Shown here: positions 33,903-39,960 of the stretch, one piece after another
How the letters are laid out: each line of letters opens with the position of its first letter
How positions within the stretch are numbered: position 1 is the stretch's first letter
Origin: Clostridia bacterium
Lineage (GTDB): Bacteria; Bacillota; Clostridia; Lachnospirales; Lachnospiraceae
Assembly: GCA_026000755.1 (NCBI GenBank)
Contig: BNZC01000010.1
Location: 1-39,960, forward strand
Length of the DNA: 39,960 nt
Direction: 5' to 3'
Made by a program: the position numbers and the translations under genes
Notes under the pieces: model-generated
What the model was told of the DNA's origin: nothing
The model's database searches: none
What the model saw: the letters and a program-made list of their open reading frames with translations, nothing else

Positions 33903-34575
33903 TTTGCCCTCCCAATTTATATCCCATACCACGAACGGTCAAAATGATTTGCGGATTTGTGTAATCGTCCTCAATCTTTTCCCGCAGACGTTTGATGTAC
34001 ACGGTTAGGGTGTTGTCATTGACAAATTCGCCCGCCGCATCCCACAATTCCTCCAGTAATTTATTCCGGGTCACAATCGCTCCTTGATTATTCAAAAACA
34101 CAAGCAACAGACGGTATTCAAGGGCAGACAAAAACAGTTCTTTTCCATTTTTATGAACGTTTCCGCTTGCCGTATCAATGCGCAGACCGAGGATCTCAAA
34201 GACCTGTGGCATATGCCCGCTCTTTCGCAGAACGGCATTAATCCGTGCAATCAATTCCATTGGACGAAAAGGTTTTGTGATGTAGTCGTCCGCTCCCATA
34301 TTAAGCCCTGTCACAACACTCGCCTCATCGCCTGAGGCCGTAAGGAATATAACCGGAAGATTCCCTTGGGCTTTGATTGCCGTGCAAACAGAAAAACCAT
34401 TTCCGTCGGGTAGGGAAACATCAATTAACGCCAAGTCAAATTTACTCTCATTCAGAACAAAGAGTGCTTCTTTTTGCGTGAGCGCATGGGTGACGATAAA
34501 TCCCTCTAAGCGGAGTAAAAGCATTAAATTTTTGGCGATTGCCTTATCGTCTTCAACTAAAAAGATGTGTAGCAT
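33889..34575 (-). CDS. OmpR/PhoB-family response regulator
   Basis: 228 residues. The receiver domain has the acidic pair E8-D9-D10, phosphoacceptor D52 in LALIDVSLPDGNG, the switch residue T in FLTASG, and the K of DDYITKPF. The C-terminal winged helix shows SALEYRLLLVFLNNQGAIVTRNKLLEELW, DNTLTVYIKRLREKI and ILTVRGMGYKLG. ATG 34575 has GGGAGA 9 nt upstream. It is the first gene of the RR-HK-ATPase-permease set. The probable target is the 11-bp repeat array at 32864-32907. Confidence 0.96.
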   Translation of the reverse strand: MLHIFLVEDDKAIAKNLMLLLRLEGFIVTHALTQKEALFVLNESKFDLALIDVSLPDGNGFSVCTAIKAQGNLPVIFLTASGDEASVVTGLNMGADDYITKPFRPMELIARINAVLRKSGHMPQVFEILGLRIDTASGNVHKNGKELFLSALEYRLLLVFLNNQGAIVTRNKLLEELWDAAGEFVNDNTLTVYIKRLREKIEDDYTNPQIILTVRGMGYKLGGQNVSE

Positions 34576-34667
34576 TTGTCATTTCTCCCAAAATTCACGA
34601 CCATATTAGCGAAGCAAGAACATTCGGTAAGTAGCATCCTAAAAAGCAGGATTGAAGTTTCTTTCGG

Positions 34668-36311
34668 TCACCCTATATCCCGTTTCTTCACCCCAATCAA
34701 TCCCGCCACGACAAGCAGCAACCCCAAGCCGCTAAGCACCAACAAGGGCATAGCATGAAACGGTTCTACCGGAATCTGTGGCACATAACCAAAGGGGCTT
34801 AGTTTATCCATAAATTTCGGCATATTCGGAATCAGCCGTCCAAAATAAATAACGAAAAAGGAGTAGCCCAAAGGAAGCCAAATCAATTTCGTCAATTTGG
34901 GCAAACATCCTACAAGCAGTACGGCAAGACCCACAAAAAACAAGTTGGCAGGTGCATAGACAATCGCTGTTTCAATACAAGTTTTTAGGCTTACACTCTT
35001 TGTCGCCACACTGTACAGACCCAGACCATAAAACAGGGGCAGTACAAGTGCCTGCAACAGTGCAATAAAGGCAAAGCTCCCTAACAGACCAACACGGGAG
35101 GTCGCAAGGGAAAAGACTGCTTCAAGCCGCCCATGACTTTCCTCTGTGCGGAAGCGATTTACACTCATGATCAGCGGTATCGCCGTTATCATAGCCATCA
35201 TGACAGAAATCATAACGAGGAAGGCATTTTCCATGGAACTGCTGCTCCCCGATGCCTCAAGCATTTTTTGTATCATCTCATTTCCTTGCACAAAGGTGCT
35301 TACATTCGAAAGGACGGAGCCATAGGACATACCAAGTAAGAGCAAGCCAATGCCCCATCCAATAAAGCTCCCCCGCAAAAGCCGAAAGGCAAATCCCAAG
35401 GGGTTTCTCAGAAAAATCCCGCCATGTGTTCGTCCTGCCTTTGCAGGCACAAGCCCCGCCCCAATGTCACGCCTCGCATTCAGTACAAGGGCAATCCCCG
35501 CAAATACAAGGGCCTCCAGAAACAAGATCAGCACGGGCCACCAAAAATTCTTATAAAATGCCTCTACCTTTAGCCCCAATCCCAAGGGTGAGAGAAAAGA
35601 CAGGGGATCTGTCATCTTGTAATCTGCCATGATAAAGCCTGTAGCGGAAACTTTTACAGCATTTGAGGCATCCATCATATCTCCTGCACCCCGTAAAATA
35701 TAGGAAAGCCCCAAGACGGCAAAAGGTGTGCCTATAGCGGCGGAGGCAGTAGAAAAAATCTGGGCGAAAAACAAAGTAATGCCTGCAAACACAAAGCCTT
35801 GCATTCCAATTGACAACCCAAAGACAAAGGCTCCCTGTACGCTTAGCCCTTCTATGCCCGTAAGTAAGATGAGGAAAGCACTTAAAACTGCGATCAGCAC
35901 ATTTAAGGCAAATGCCAACACGATCGCCGCCACGCCCCCTGTCAGTCTGCCTACCGGAAGGGAGGCTATGATTTCATTTCGCCCCAGTTCTTCATCTGCT
36001 CTGCTCACACGCACAACGAGAAAAATGTTCATGATTGCCGCCGCCAGAGCAACCCACATCAAACATTGTTGGGCAAATAAGATGGCAAAGTTGATATGTG
36101 CCAAGCCGTACAAGGGTCCCATCATGGCAACCATAGGGGGGGTACCTAAAGTGGCAAGCATTCCGCTGATCGCCTCTTGATCGGGAAACAGGACAGGATA
36201 TGCCGCCGCAATCCCCCCACTAAATAAAACAATGCCCAGAATCCAGAATAGGGATGTGATACGTTCTCTTTTTATCAGAAACCGAAAATAATTTGAGAAA
36301 TTCGCTGTCAT
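34668..36311 (-). CDS. ABC-2 exporter permease (polyketide-antibiotic exporter type)
   Basis: 547 residues with about 12 hydrophobic helices in two similar halves, as in the TnrB3-like exporter permeases annotated for antibiotic export. Seen: the start NYFRFLIKRERITSLFWILGIVLFSGG, the loop VRVSRADEELGRNEIIASLPVGR, its second-half counterpart NRFRTEESHGRLEAVFSLATSRV, and PLSFLSPLGLG / KLSPFGYVPQIPVEP before the last helices. ATG 36311 overlaps the stop of a 27-codon mini-ORF (ATGA). A weak hairpin follows the stop. Substrate unknown; self-protection against an antimicrobial is the usual guess for this family. Confidence 0.88.
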   Translation of the reverse strand: MTANFSNYFRFLIKRERITSLFWILGIVLFSGGIAAAYPVLFPDQEAISGMLATLGTPPMVAMMGPLYGLAHINFAILFAQQCLMWVALAAAIMNIFLVVRVSRADEELGRNEIIASLPVGRLTGGVAAIVLAFALNVLIAVLSAFLILLTGIEGLSVQGAFVFGLSIGMQGFVFAGITLFFAQIFSTASAAIGTPFAVLGLSYILRGAGDMMDASNAVKVSATGFIMADYKMTDPLSFLSPLGLGLKVEAFYKNFWWPVLILFLEALVFAGIALVLNARRDIGAGLVPAKAGRTHGGIFLRNPLGFAFRLLRGSFIGWGIGLLLLGMSYGSVLSNVSTFVQGNEMIQKMLEASGSSSSMENAFLVMISVMMAMITAIPLIMSVNRFRTEESHGRLEAVFSLATSRVGLLGSFAFIALLQALVLPLFYGLGLYSVATKSVSLKTCIETAIVYAPANLFFVGLAVLLVGCLPKLTKLIWLPLGYSFFVIYFGRLIPNMPKFMDKLSPFGYVPQIPVEPFHAMPLLVLSGLGLLLVVAGLIGVKKRDIG

Positions 36312-36330
36312 GCTTCGCCGCTCCCCTCAT
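36302..36330 (-). repeat. 29-nt direct repeat, copy 1 (permease start)
   Basis: Identical to 36382-36410, 80 nt away. On the minus strand it contains GAGGGGAG, codons for EGSGEA, and the ATGA that joins an upstream stop to the permease start. Confidence 0.9.
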
Positions 36331-36391
36331 GCAATGTACGATGTTTTTCTTTCCTACGAAAGCGGGTGTCCTGTAATACAGTCGCTGTCAT
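36308..36391 (-). CDS. 27-codon mini-ORF made by tandem duplication
   Basis: Starts at ATG 36391, which overlaps the ATPase stop (ATGA), and ends at TGA 36310-36308, which overlaps the permease ATG (ATGA). The peptide starts MTATVLQDTRFRRKEKHR and ends TLHEGSGEA. Its first three codons copy the permease start and its last six copy the ATPase end, because an 80-nt segment was duplicated at an older ATPase-permease junction. Both copies keep GAGGGGAG about 9 nt before the ATG. It is probably only a translational bridge; a function for the basic peptide is not supported. Confidence 0.45.
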   Translation of the reverse strand: MTATVLQDTRFRRKEKHRTLHEGSGEA

Positions 36392-36410
36392 GCTTCGCCG
36401 CTCCCCTCAT
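36382..36410 (-). repeat. 29-nt direct repeat, copy 2 (ATPase end)
   Basis: Second copy of the 36302-36330 element. Here it encodes the last residues of the ATPase (EGSGEA), its TGA and the ATG of the mini-ORF. Confidence 0.9.
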
Positions 36411-37104
36411 ACTCCGAAAGGAACAGTTCCTCTAAGGTGGTTCCTTTTTTAGCAATATCTTTCATACTGCCATTTAAGATGATTTTACCTTCTTTGATAA
36501 TGCTGACAGAATCCGCTAATTTTTCCACTTCGCTCATGATATGACTGGATAGGAATACACTCTTATTCTTTGCCGCTAACTCCTTTACGCTATCCTGAAA
36601 CACCTTTTCTAAAAGAGGATCCAAACCGCTGGTGGGTTCATCAAAGAGAAACAAATCTGCATTGGAGGCAAAAGCCGCAACCAGTGCTACTTTCTGGCGA
36701 TTGCCCTTGGAATAAGTGCGGCATTTTTTGGAAGGATCTAATTCAAATTTTTGTAAATATTCCTCTCTGGCTTTCTCATCCGGCACGCCGCCACGCAAAG
36801 ACAAGAAGAGATCAATAACCTCCCCCCCTGTTAAATTATTCCAGAGATTAACATCCCCCGGCACATAGGCCAATCGTTTATGTAGTTCTACTGCATTCGA
36901 AAAAGCATTTTGCCCAAAAAGGGATACCTCGCCGCCGCTTGCCTTTAATATTCCTAAGATACAGCGGATGGTGGTGCTTTTTCCTGCCCCGTTTGGCCCT
37001 AAAAAGGCACGTACCTCCCCCTCTTTAACGGATAAATCCACACCGTTTAGGGCTTTGTATTTGCCGAAGCTTTTTTCCAGATTTTTGATTTCGATTACTG
37101 CCAT
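36388..37104 (-). CDS. ABC-2 exporter ATP-binding protein
   Basis: 238 residues starting MAVIEIKNLEKSFGKYKALNGV, with GGGAGAA 8 nt upstream; the longer frame's 17 extra codons are unlikely. Seen: Walker A GPNGAGKST, YVPGDVNLWNNLTGGEV (Q-loop region altered as in drug-exporter ATPases), signature YSKGNRQKVALVAAF, Walker B LFLFDEPTSGLDPL, and H-loop SSHIMSEVEKL. It pairs with the ABC-2 permease downstream. A C7 run lies at 36822-36828 within the LTGGE codons. Signature SKGNRQK in place of SGGQ is normal for this exporter group. Confidence 0.94.
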   Translation of the reverse strand: MAVIEIKNLEKSFGKYKALNGVDLSVKEGEVRAFLGPNGAGKSTTIRCILGILKASGGEVSLFGQNAFSNAVELHKRLAYVPGDVNLWNNLTGGEVIDLFLSLRGGVPDEKAREEYLQKFELDPSKKCRTYSKGNRQKVALVAAFASNADLFLFDEPTSGLDPLLEKVFQDSVKELAAKNKSVFLSSHIMSEVEKLADSVSIIKEGKIILNGSMKDIAKKGTTLEELFLSEYEGSGEA

Positions 37105-37206
37105 AGGTGTTCTCCCATATAGTATATTTATTGACCGAATTTCTATCCGATACAAACATCCTTACACTCATTCTATTTATTTTCACAAAAACCGATGTTC
37201 TAAATT

Positions 37207-37716
37207 CTAATCTCGCAGTCCCGCAAGCAAACGCAGCGTAATTGTCTTATTTTTCAAATCAATGCTCTGCACACAATCCTTAATCGCCGGCACAAGCAGT
37301 TCTTTTCCGCTTTCCCCTGCAATCACATAGACATCATTAGCCCCTGTCTGCAACACATCTTTGATTTGCCCTAATGCCTCTCCCTCTTCCGTAACAGCAG
37401 AAATACCGATGAGATCCGCAATAAAATATTCGTCCTCTTCACAAGGTACGGCTTGCTCCCTTGTAACAAATAAGGACTTGCCCTTAAATCCCTCTATTTC
37501 ATTAATATGATTGTACTGCTTAAATTTTAGGATGACCATCTGCTTGCTAAATTTCACCGAAGTGATGGTAAGGGGAATCTGTTCTTTCCCGGTGTCCAAC
37601 AGCACTTTCTTCAAATCCAAAAACCGCTTGGGGTCGTCGGTGGTGGGAAATACCTTGACCTCGCCTTTTAGTCCGTGAGGGCTTGTAATGGCTCCCACTT
37701 GTAACAAATCTTCCAC
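37207..37716 (-). CDS. rimM: 16S rRNA processing protein RimM
   Basis: Assembly factor for the head of the 30S ribosomal subunit; it binds protein S19 and helps 16S rRNA maturation. 169 residues, normal length. The N-terminal barrel shows VGAITSPHGLKGEVKVFPTTDDPKRF, the hallmark of the family. The PRC-barrel part includes EDEYFIADLIG, DVLQTGANDVYVI and ELLVPAIKDCVQSID. The start is GTG 37716 with GAGGG upstream. Usually it lies between rpsP and trmD; here neither is present, and a tRNA gene on the other strand lies upstream. The following ABC ATPase is 102 nt away, so cotranscription is possible. Confidence 0.95.
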   Translation of the reverse strand: MEDLLQVGAITSPHGLKGEVKVFPTTDDPKRFLDLKKVLLDTGKEQIPLTITSVKFSKQMVILKFKQYNHINEIEGFKGKSLFVTREQAVPCEEDEYFIADLIGISAVTEEGEALGQIKDVLQTGANDVYVIAGESGKELLVPAIKDCVQSIDLKNKTITLRLLAGLRD

Positions 37717-37797
37717 TTTGTTTCCCTCGCTTTCTTAATAAAATTATACTATTTTGGCAAGGTTTTGGCAAGGTTTTAATTTTTATGAAAAAAGTCC

Positions 37798-37826
37798 TTG
37801 ATTTTTTCGTTCGGATTCGGTATAAT
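37798..37826 (+). promoter_or_regulatory. Promoter of the tRNA-Ser gene
   Basis: TTGATT (37798-37803), a 17-nt spacer and a perfect TATAAT (37821-37826), ending 18 nt before the tRNA. Just upstream (about 37754-37779) is a 13-nt direct repeat, TTGGCAAGGTTTT, twice in tandem. Confidence 0.8.
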
Positions 37827-37844
37827 AGTTTTTGTTAGGCTTTT

Positions 37845-37934
37845 GGAGAAGTACCCAAGCTGGCCGAAGGGGCTCCCCTGGAAAGGGAGTAGGTCGTTAA
37901 TAGCGGCGCGAGGGTTCAAATCCCTCCTTCTCCG
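37845..37934 (+). tRNA. tRNA-Ser, anticodon GGA
   Basis: 90 nt. Acceptor stem GGAGAAG pairs with CTTCTCC, discriminator G. Anticodon stem CTCCC/GGGAG encloses the loop CTGGAAA, giving anticodon GGA, which reads UCC and UCU. A long variable arm, typical of class II tRNAs, follows, then the T-arm GAGGG-TTCAAAT-CCCTC. CCA is not encoded; TTTCTG follows. Confidence 0.95.
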
Positions 37935-38003
37935 TTTCTGTTTGAAACAACAGTAGATTATTCTTCTAAGGAAGCTGTTGGGGATGTAATAAAGCAAATT
38001 GCA

Positions 38004-38048
38004 AAAACCTCATTGTATTTTGTACCTAATACAATGAGGTTTTATTTG
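38004..38048 (+). terminator. Strong bidirectional intrinsic terminator
   Basis: A perfect 16-bp dyad, AAAACCTCATTGTATT (38004-38019) and AATACAATGAGGTTTT (38028-38043), with an 8-nt loop. T-rich tails follow on both strands (TTTTATTT on plus, TTTTTGC on minus). It can end the tRNA transcript and the minus-strand gene at 38093. Confidence 0.88.
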
Positions 38049-38092
38049 TGCCAATGTCTAAAATCAAGGCTTGTGGCTCAATCCATGATTTG

Positions 38093-38332
38093 TTATCTCA
38101 TTCCAAGTGCTTCATACATTTCCTGCGAGGAAACAAATTCCTTACAATCCGGGTCAGTCTCTATTTCTTTGAGCATTTGTAAATCAATATCATCCGGTTC
38201 TTCCGCTTCAATGTTGTCCCACTTCCGTCTTTGTGTGGTATACATACCTTTTATCATATCCCATATCGCTTCTGCATCACTTTCAGTCATCAAATCCACA
38301 ACACCAATAATTCTTTCTTTTACTGCATTCAC
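38093..38332 (-). CDS. Small acidic hypothetical protein, antitoxin-like
   Basis: 79 residues from GTG 38332, which sits 8 nt after AGGAGG; the longer frame begins inside that site. The sequence has a helical N-terminal half (VKERIIGVVDLMTESDAEAIW) and an acidic C-terminal half (WDNIEAEEPDDIDLQMLKEI, then DPDCKEFVSSQEMYEALG). This resembles small Firmicutes proteins annotated as antitoxin-like, but no toxin gene is adjacent. TTGACA occurs at about 38399-38394 on the minus strand, with no convincing -10. I do not recognise a defined family. Confidence 0.55.
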   Translation of the reverse strand: MNAVKERIIGVVDLMTESDAEAIWDMIKGMYTTQRRKWDNIEAEEPDDIDLQMLKEIETDPDCKEFVSSQEMYEALGMR

Positions 38333-38488
38333 AAACAACACCTCCTATCTATACACTTGACCTCGGTTATCAATTTTTTTAACTGTCTTGTCTTGTCAAG
38401 AACTTTCTATTTCCACTTGTAAAAGGAATGTTCAAGTGTAGAATGAAAACGGCTGCCCGCTCTGCCTAAAAAAGAAACTTCGAGCGAA

Positions 38489-38598
38489 ATGGAGGGAAGA
38501 CCCTCCTTGCAGGAAGCCTATGCTGACTGCAAGGCGTATTTGAAGGGGCTTGCCCGAAATGTTTTAAGCGAGGGAGATTTTTTAGACAGAGTGGACAA
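38489..38598 (+). pseudogene. Coding-like fragment, unidentified
   Basis: A plus-strand frame from ATG 38489 reads MEGRPSLQEAYADCKAYLKG, then LARNVLSEGDFLDRVDNRF, before running into the 23-nt repeats and then across the protease gene as nonsense. The first 38 residues look protein-like. It may be the tail or start of a lost gene, perhaps from a mobile element. No clear ribosome binding site. The stretch 38342-38488 before it holds only AT-rich sequence and the presumed promoter region of the minus-strand gene. Confidence 0.25.
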
Positions 38599-38667
38599 TC
38601 GTTTTCAATTACACAGAACTGTCGTTTTCAATTACACAGAGTTGTCATTTTCAATTCATCATGAACA
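38599..38667 (+). repeat. Three 23-nt tandem repeats, possible IS21-type end
   Basis: Units 38599-38621, 38622-38644 and 38645-38667 share TCRTTTTCAATT; the first two are nearly identical (TTTTCAATTACACAGA). Tandem copies of a motif near TGTC are reminiscent of the multiple terminal repeats of IS21-family elements. No transposase gene is in the window, so this is at most a remnant. Confidence 0.6.
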
Positions 38668-38738
38668 GCAACTACGCATAGCACTATTGCCTATTTTATC
38701 ATTTTCCCGACCTCATGAAAATGATCGGAAGCCTCTAC

Positions 38739-39960
38739 CTACTCCCCCTCCAGCTCTTTGCCCAAGACCTCCAAGGCCTTATTCACCTGATTATCATGCA
38801 GTGGATCATATGCCTCCCCTTCCGCTCCGGAATATTCTTCCTCCAACTCAATATCGGGGGCAATCCCCTGTTTATGGATATAATTCCCTGCGGGGGTATA
38901 GTATTTTGCAATGGTAAGCTTTACCGCACTGCCGTCATTTAGGGGAATGATTTGCTGCACAATGCCTTTCCCGAAGGTGGTGGTGCCGATTAAGGTACCG
39001 TGTTTATAATCCTTGACTGCTCCTGCAAAAATTTCTGCCGCACTTGCACTATGGGCATTGACCAAAACCGCTAAGGGCAATCCCAATTCTGTCGTTGTTT
39101 TTGCATTATAATCTTGCCTATTGCCGTATTTATCCTCGGTATAAACAAGCAAGCCCGTAGGCAAAATATCATCTAAAATATCGGTTACGGAACTGACAAG
39201 ACCGCCCGGATTATCCCTTAAATCCACAATCAAAGCTTTCATGCCTTGTTTTTTCAAATCATCTACGGCACTTCGAAACTGTCCTGCCGCAACATCGGAA
39301 AACTCGCTTAAGCTAATCATGCCCACATTCCCCGGCAACATCCGTGATTCCACACAGGGAATGTCCACCTTTCTGCGGGTAACCGTAAATAACTGCTCAC
39401 TTTCTTCTCCCTCGCGGGTAATCGTAAGTTGTACCGTACTTCCTTCTTTTCCCTTGATATTACGTACCAGTTCGCTTAGTTCCATGCTGTTTGCTTCAAT
39501 ATCATCCACTTTGAGGATTTGATCTTTTGCCTTTAAGCCCGTTTCTGCCGCCGGACTTCCGGCATAAACACGGACAATGGTAACCCCCATAGTCTTTGGA
39601 TCTTGACTTAATACTGCGCCGATTCCATAATAGGTTCCACTGGTCTGCTCGCTTAAGGCCTTAAAATCCTCCTTCGTATAGTAAACGGAGTAGGGATCCT
39701 TTAAGCTCTCCACAAGACCGCTGTACAAACCATTTTGCACAGCATCTGCATCCACCTGCTCATAATAATCTTTGTGGATCAAGTCATTGATACGATTGAT
39801 CTTATTCTCTACCGATGCCGGCAAGAGGGAATCGCTCTGCGACTGTGCCGCTCGAAAAAAGGTCAAGGCAAGAACAGCAACAAGCAACATAAGACCCACA
39901 CCTGCTAAAAATCCCTTGAAAATGTCACCTGTTTTCTTTTTATTGTTAGGGGGGGGGGAC
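38739..39960 (-). CDS. S41 C-terminal processing peptidase (CtpA-like), 5'-truncated
   Basis: Membrane-anchored serine protease acting outside the membrane. Seen: a membrane helix (GLMLLVAVLALTFF), the helical DYYEQVDADAVQNGLYSGLV segment, a PDZ domain (GIGAVLSQ ... GSPAAETGLKAKDQILKVDD), and the catalytic domain with DLRDNPGGLVSSV, catalytic Ser in NAHSASAAEIFAGA and the general-base Lys in TTFGKGIVQ. The GTG at 39899 is not the true start: the frame stays open to the window edge and encodes a normal cytoplasmic lead-in (NNKKKTGDIFKGFLAG). The true start lies beyond 39960, and a C10 run on the coding strand is inside the gene. Confidence 0.95.
   Translation of the reverse strand, partial: SPPPNNKKKTGDIFKGFLAGVGLMLLVAVLALTFFRAAQSQSDSLLPASVENKINRINDLIHKDYYEQVDADAVQNGLYSGLVESLKDPYSVYYTKEDFKALSEQTSGTYYGIGAVLSQDPKTMGVTIVRVYAGSPAAETGLKAKDQILKVDDIEANSMELSELVRNIKGKEGSTVQLTITREGEESEQLFTVTRRKVDIPCVESRMLPGNVGMISLSEFSDVAAGQFRSAVDDLKKQGMKALIVDLRDNPGGLVSSVTDILDDILPTGLLVYTEDKYGNRQDYNAKTTTELGLPLAVLVNAHSASAAEIFAGAVKDYKHGTLIGTTTFGKGIVQQIIPLNDGSAVKLTIAKYYTPAGNYIHKQGIAPDIELEEEYSGAEGEAYDPLHDNQVNKALEVLGKELEGE

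Noticed and set aside
25345..37200. Shared string AACATCGGTTTT after the gerAC-part stop and after rimM
   Set aside because: Only about 12 identical bases at two places without extended similarity; likely chance.
38489..38917. A 142-residue plus-strand gene
   Set aside because: Its second half is antisense to the protease gene and proline-rich nonsense; only the first 38 residues look coding-like.
38739..39899. Protease start at GTG 39899
   Set aside because: It would cut off the basic cytoplasmic segment before the membrane helix, and the frame is open to the window edge; the true start is outside.

Overview
The window reads as a chromosomal segment of a monoderm Clostridia member, most likely a Lachnospiraceae relative. 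Reasons: the coaX-dusB-greA-lysS block, GerA-type germination genes, OmpR-type two-component systems paired with ABC exporters, strong Shine-Dalgarno sites (AGGAGG, GGGAGG) and moderate GC. No species can be named from sequence alone.

Layout. (1) 1-3782, plus strand: housekeeping genes coaX (5' truncated), dusB, greA, lysS. (2) 3800-23626, plus strand: a tightly packed operon of about 20 kb behind one good SigA-type promoter. It starts with a PqqD-like small protein, a PelD-like c-di-GMP receptor carrying an extra, apparently dead SDR domain, and a PelE-like protein. Then come two copies of a two-gene module (a polytopic GT-C-like membrane protein plus a membrane-anchored DUF2194-type protein), followed by PelF, PelG, a DUF2304-like protein, a GT4, a GT2 and a DUF4874/DUF4832 protein. 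This is a Gram-positive Pel-like exopolysaccharide locus in expanded form and the main item of interest. (3) 23542-24867, minus: a second DUF4874/DUF4832 paralog that converges on, and overlaps, the end of the operon. (4) 24923-25363: no intact gene, only decayed coding-like fragments. (5) 25364-29240, minus: a germinant receptor locus in which the GerAB-like and GerAC-like proteins are fused. (6) 29474-34575, minus: response regulator, histidine kinase, ABC ATPase and FtsX-type permease, with an apparent response-regulator operator before the ATPase gene. (7) 34668-37104, minus: an ABC-2 exporter pair separated by an 80-bp tandem duplication that created a 27-codon mini-ORF. (8) 37207-39960: rimM, a plus-strand tRNA-Ser(GGA), a strong bidirectional terminator, a small orphan protein, a repeat-bearing stretch that may be insertion-sequence debris, and a 5'-truncated S41 (CtpA-like) protease.

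How the pieces may work together. By analogy with Pseudomonas and Bacillus Pel systems, c-di-GMP bound to the PelD I-site (R680xxD683) would switch on PelF, which polymerises a cationic hexosamine polymer that PelG moves across the membrane. The duplicated GT-C/DUF2194 modules, the DUF2304/GT4/GT2 genes and the DUF4832 pair are additions not found in the minimal Pel systems. They suggest lipid-linked sugar donors, decoration or trimming of the polymer; that part is inference. Coordinates were read by hand and short sites may be off by a base.
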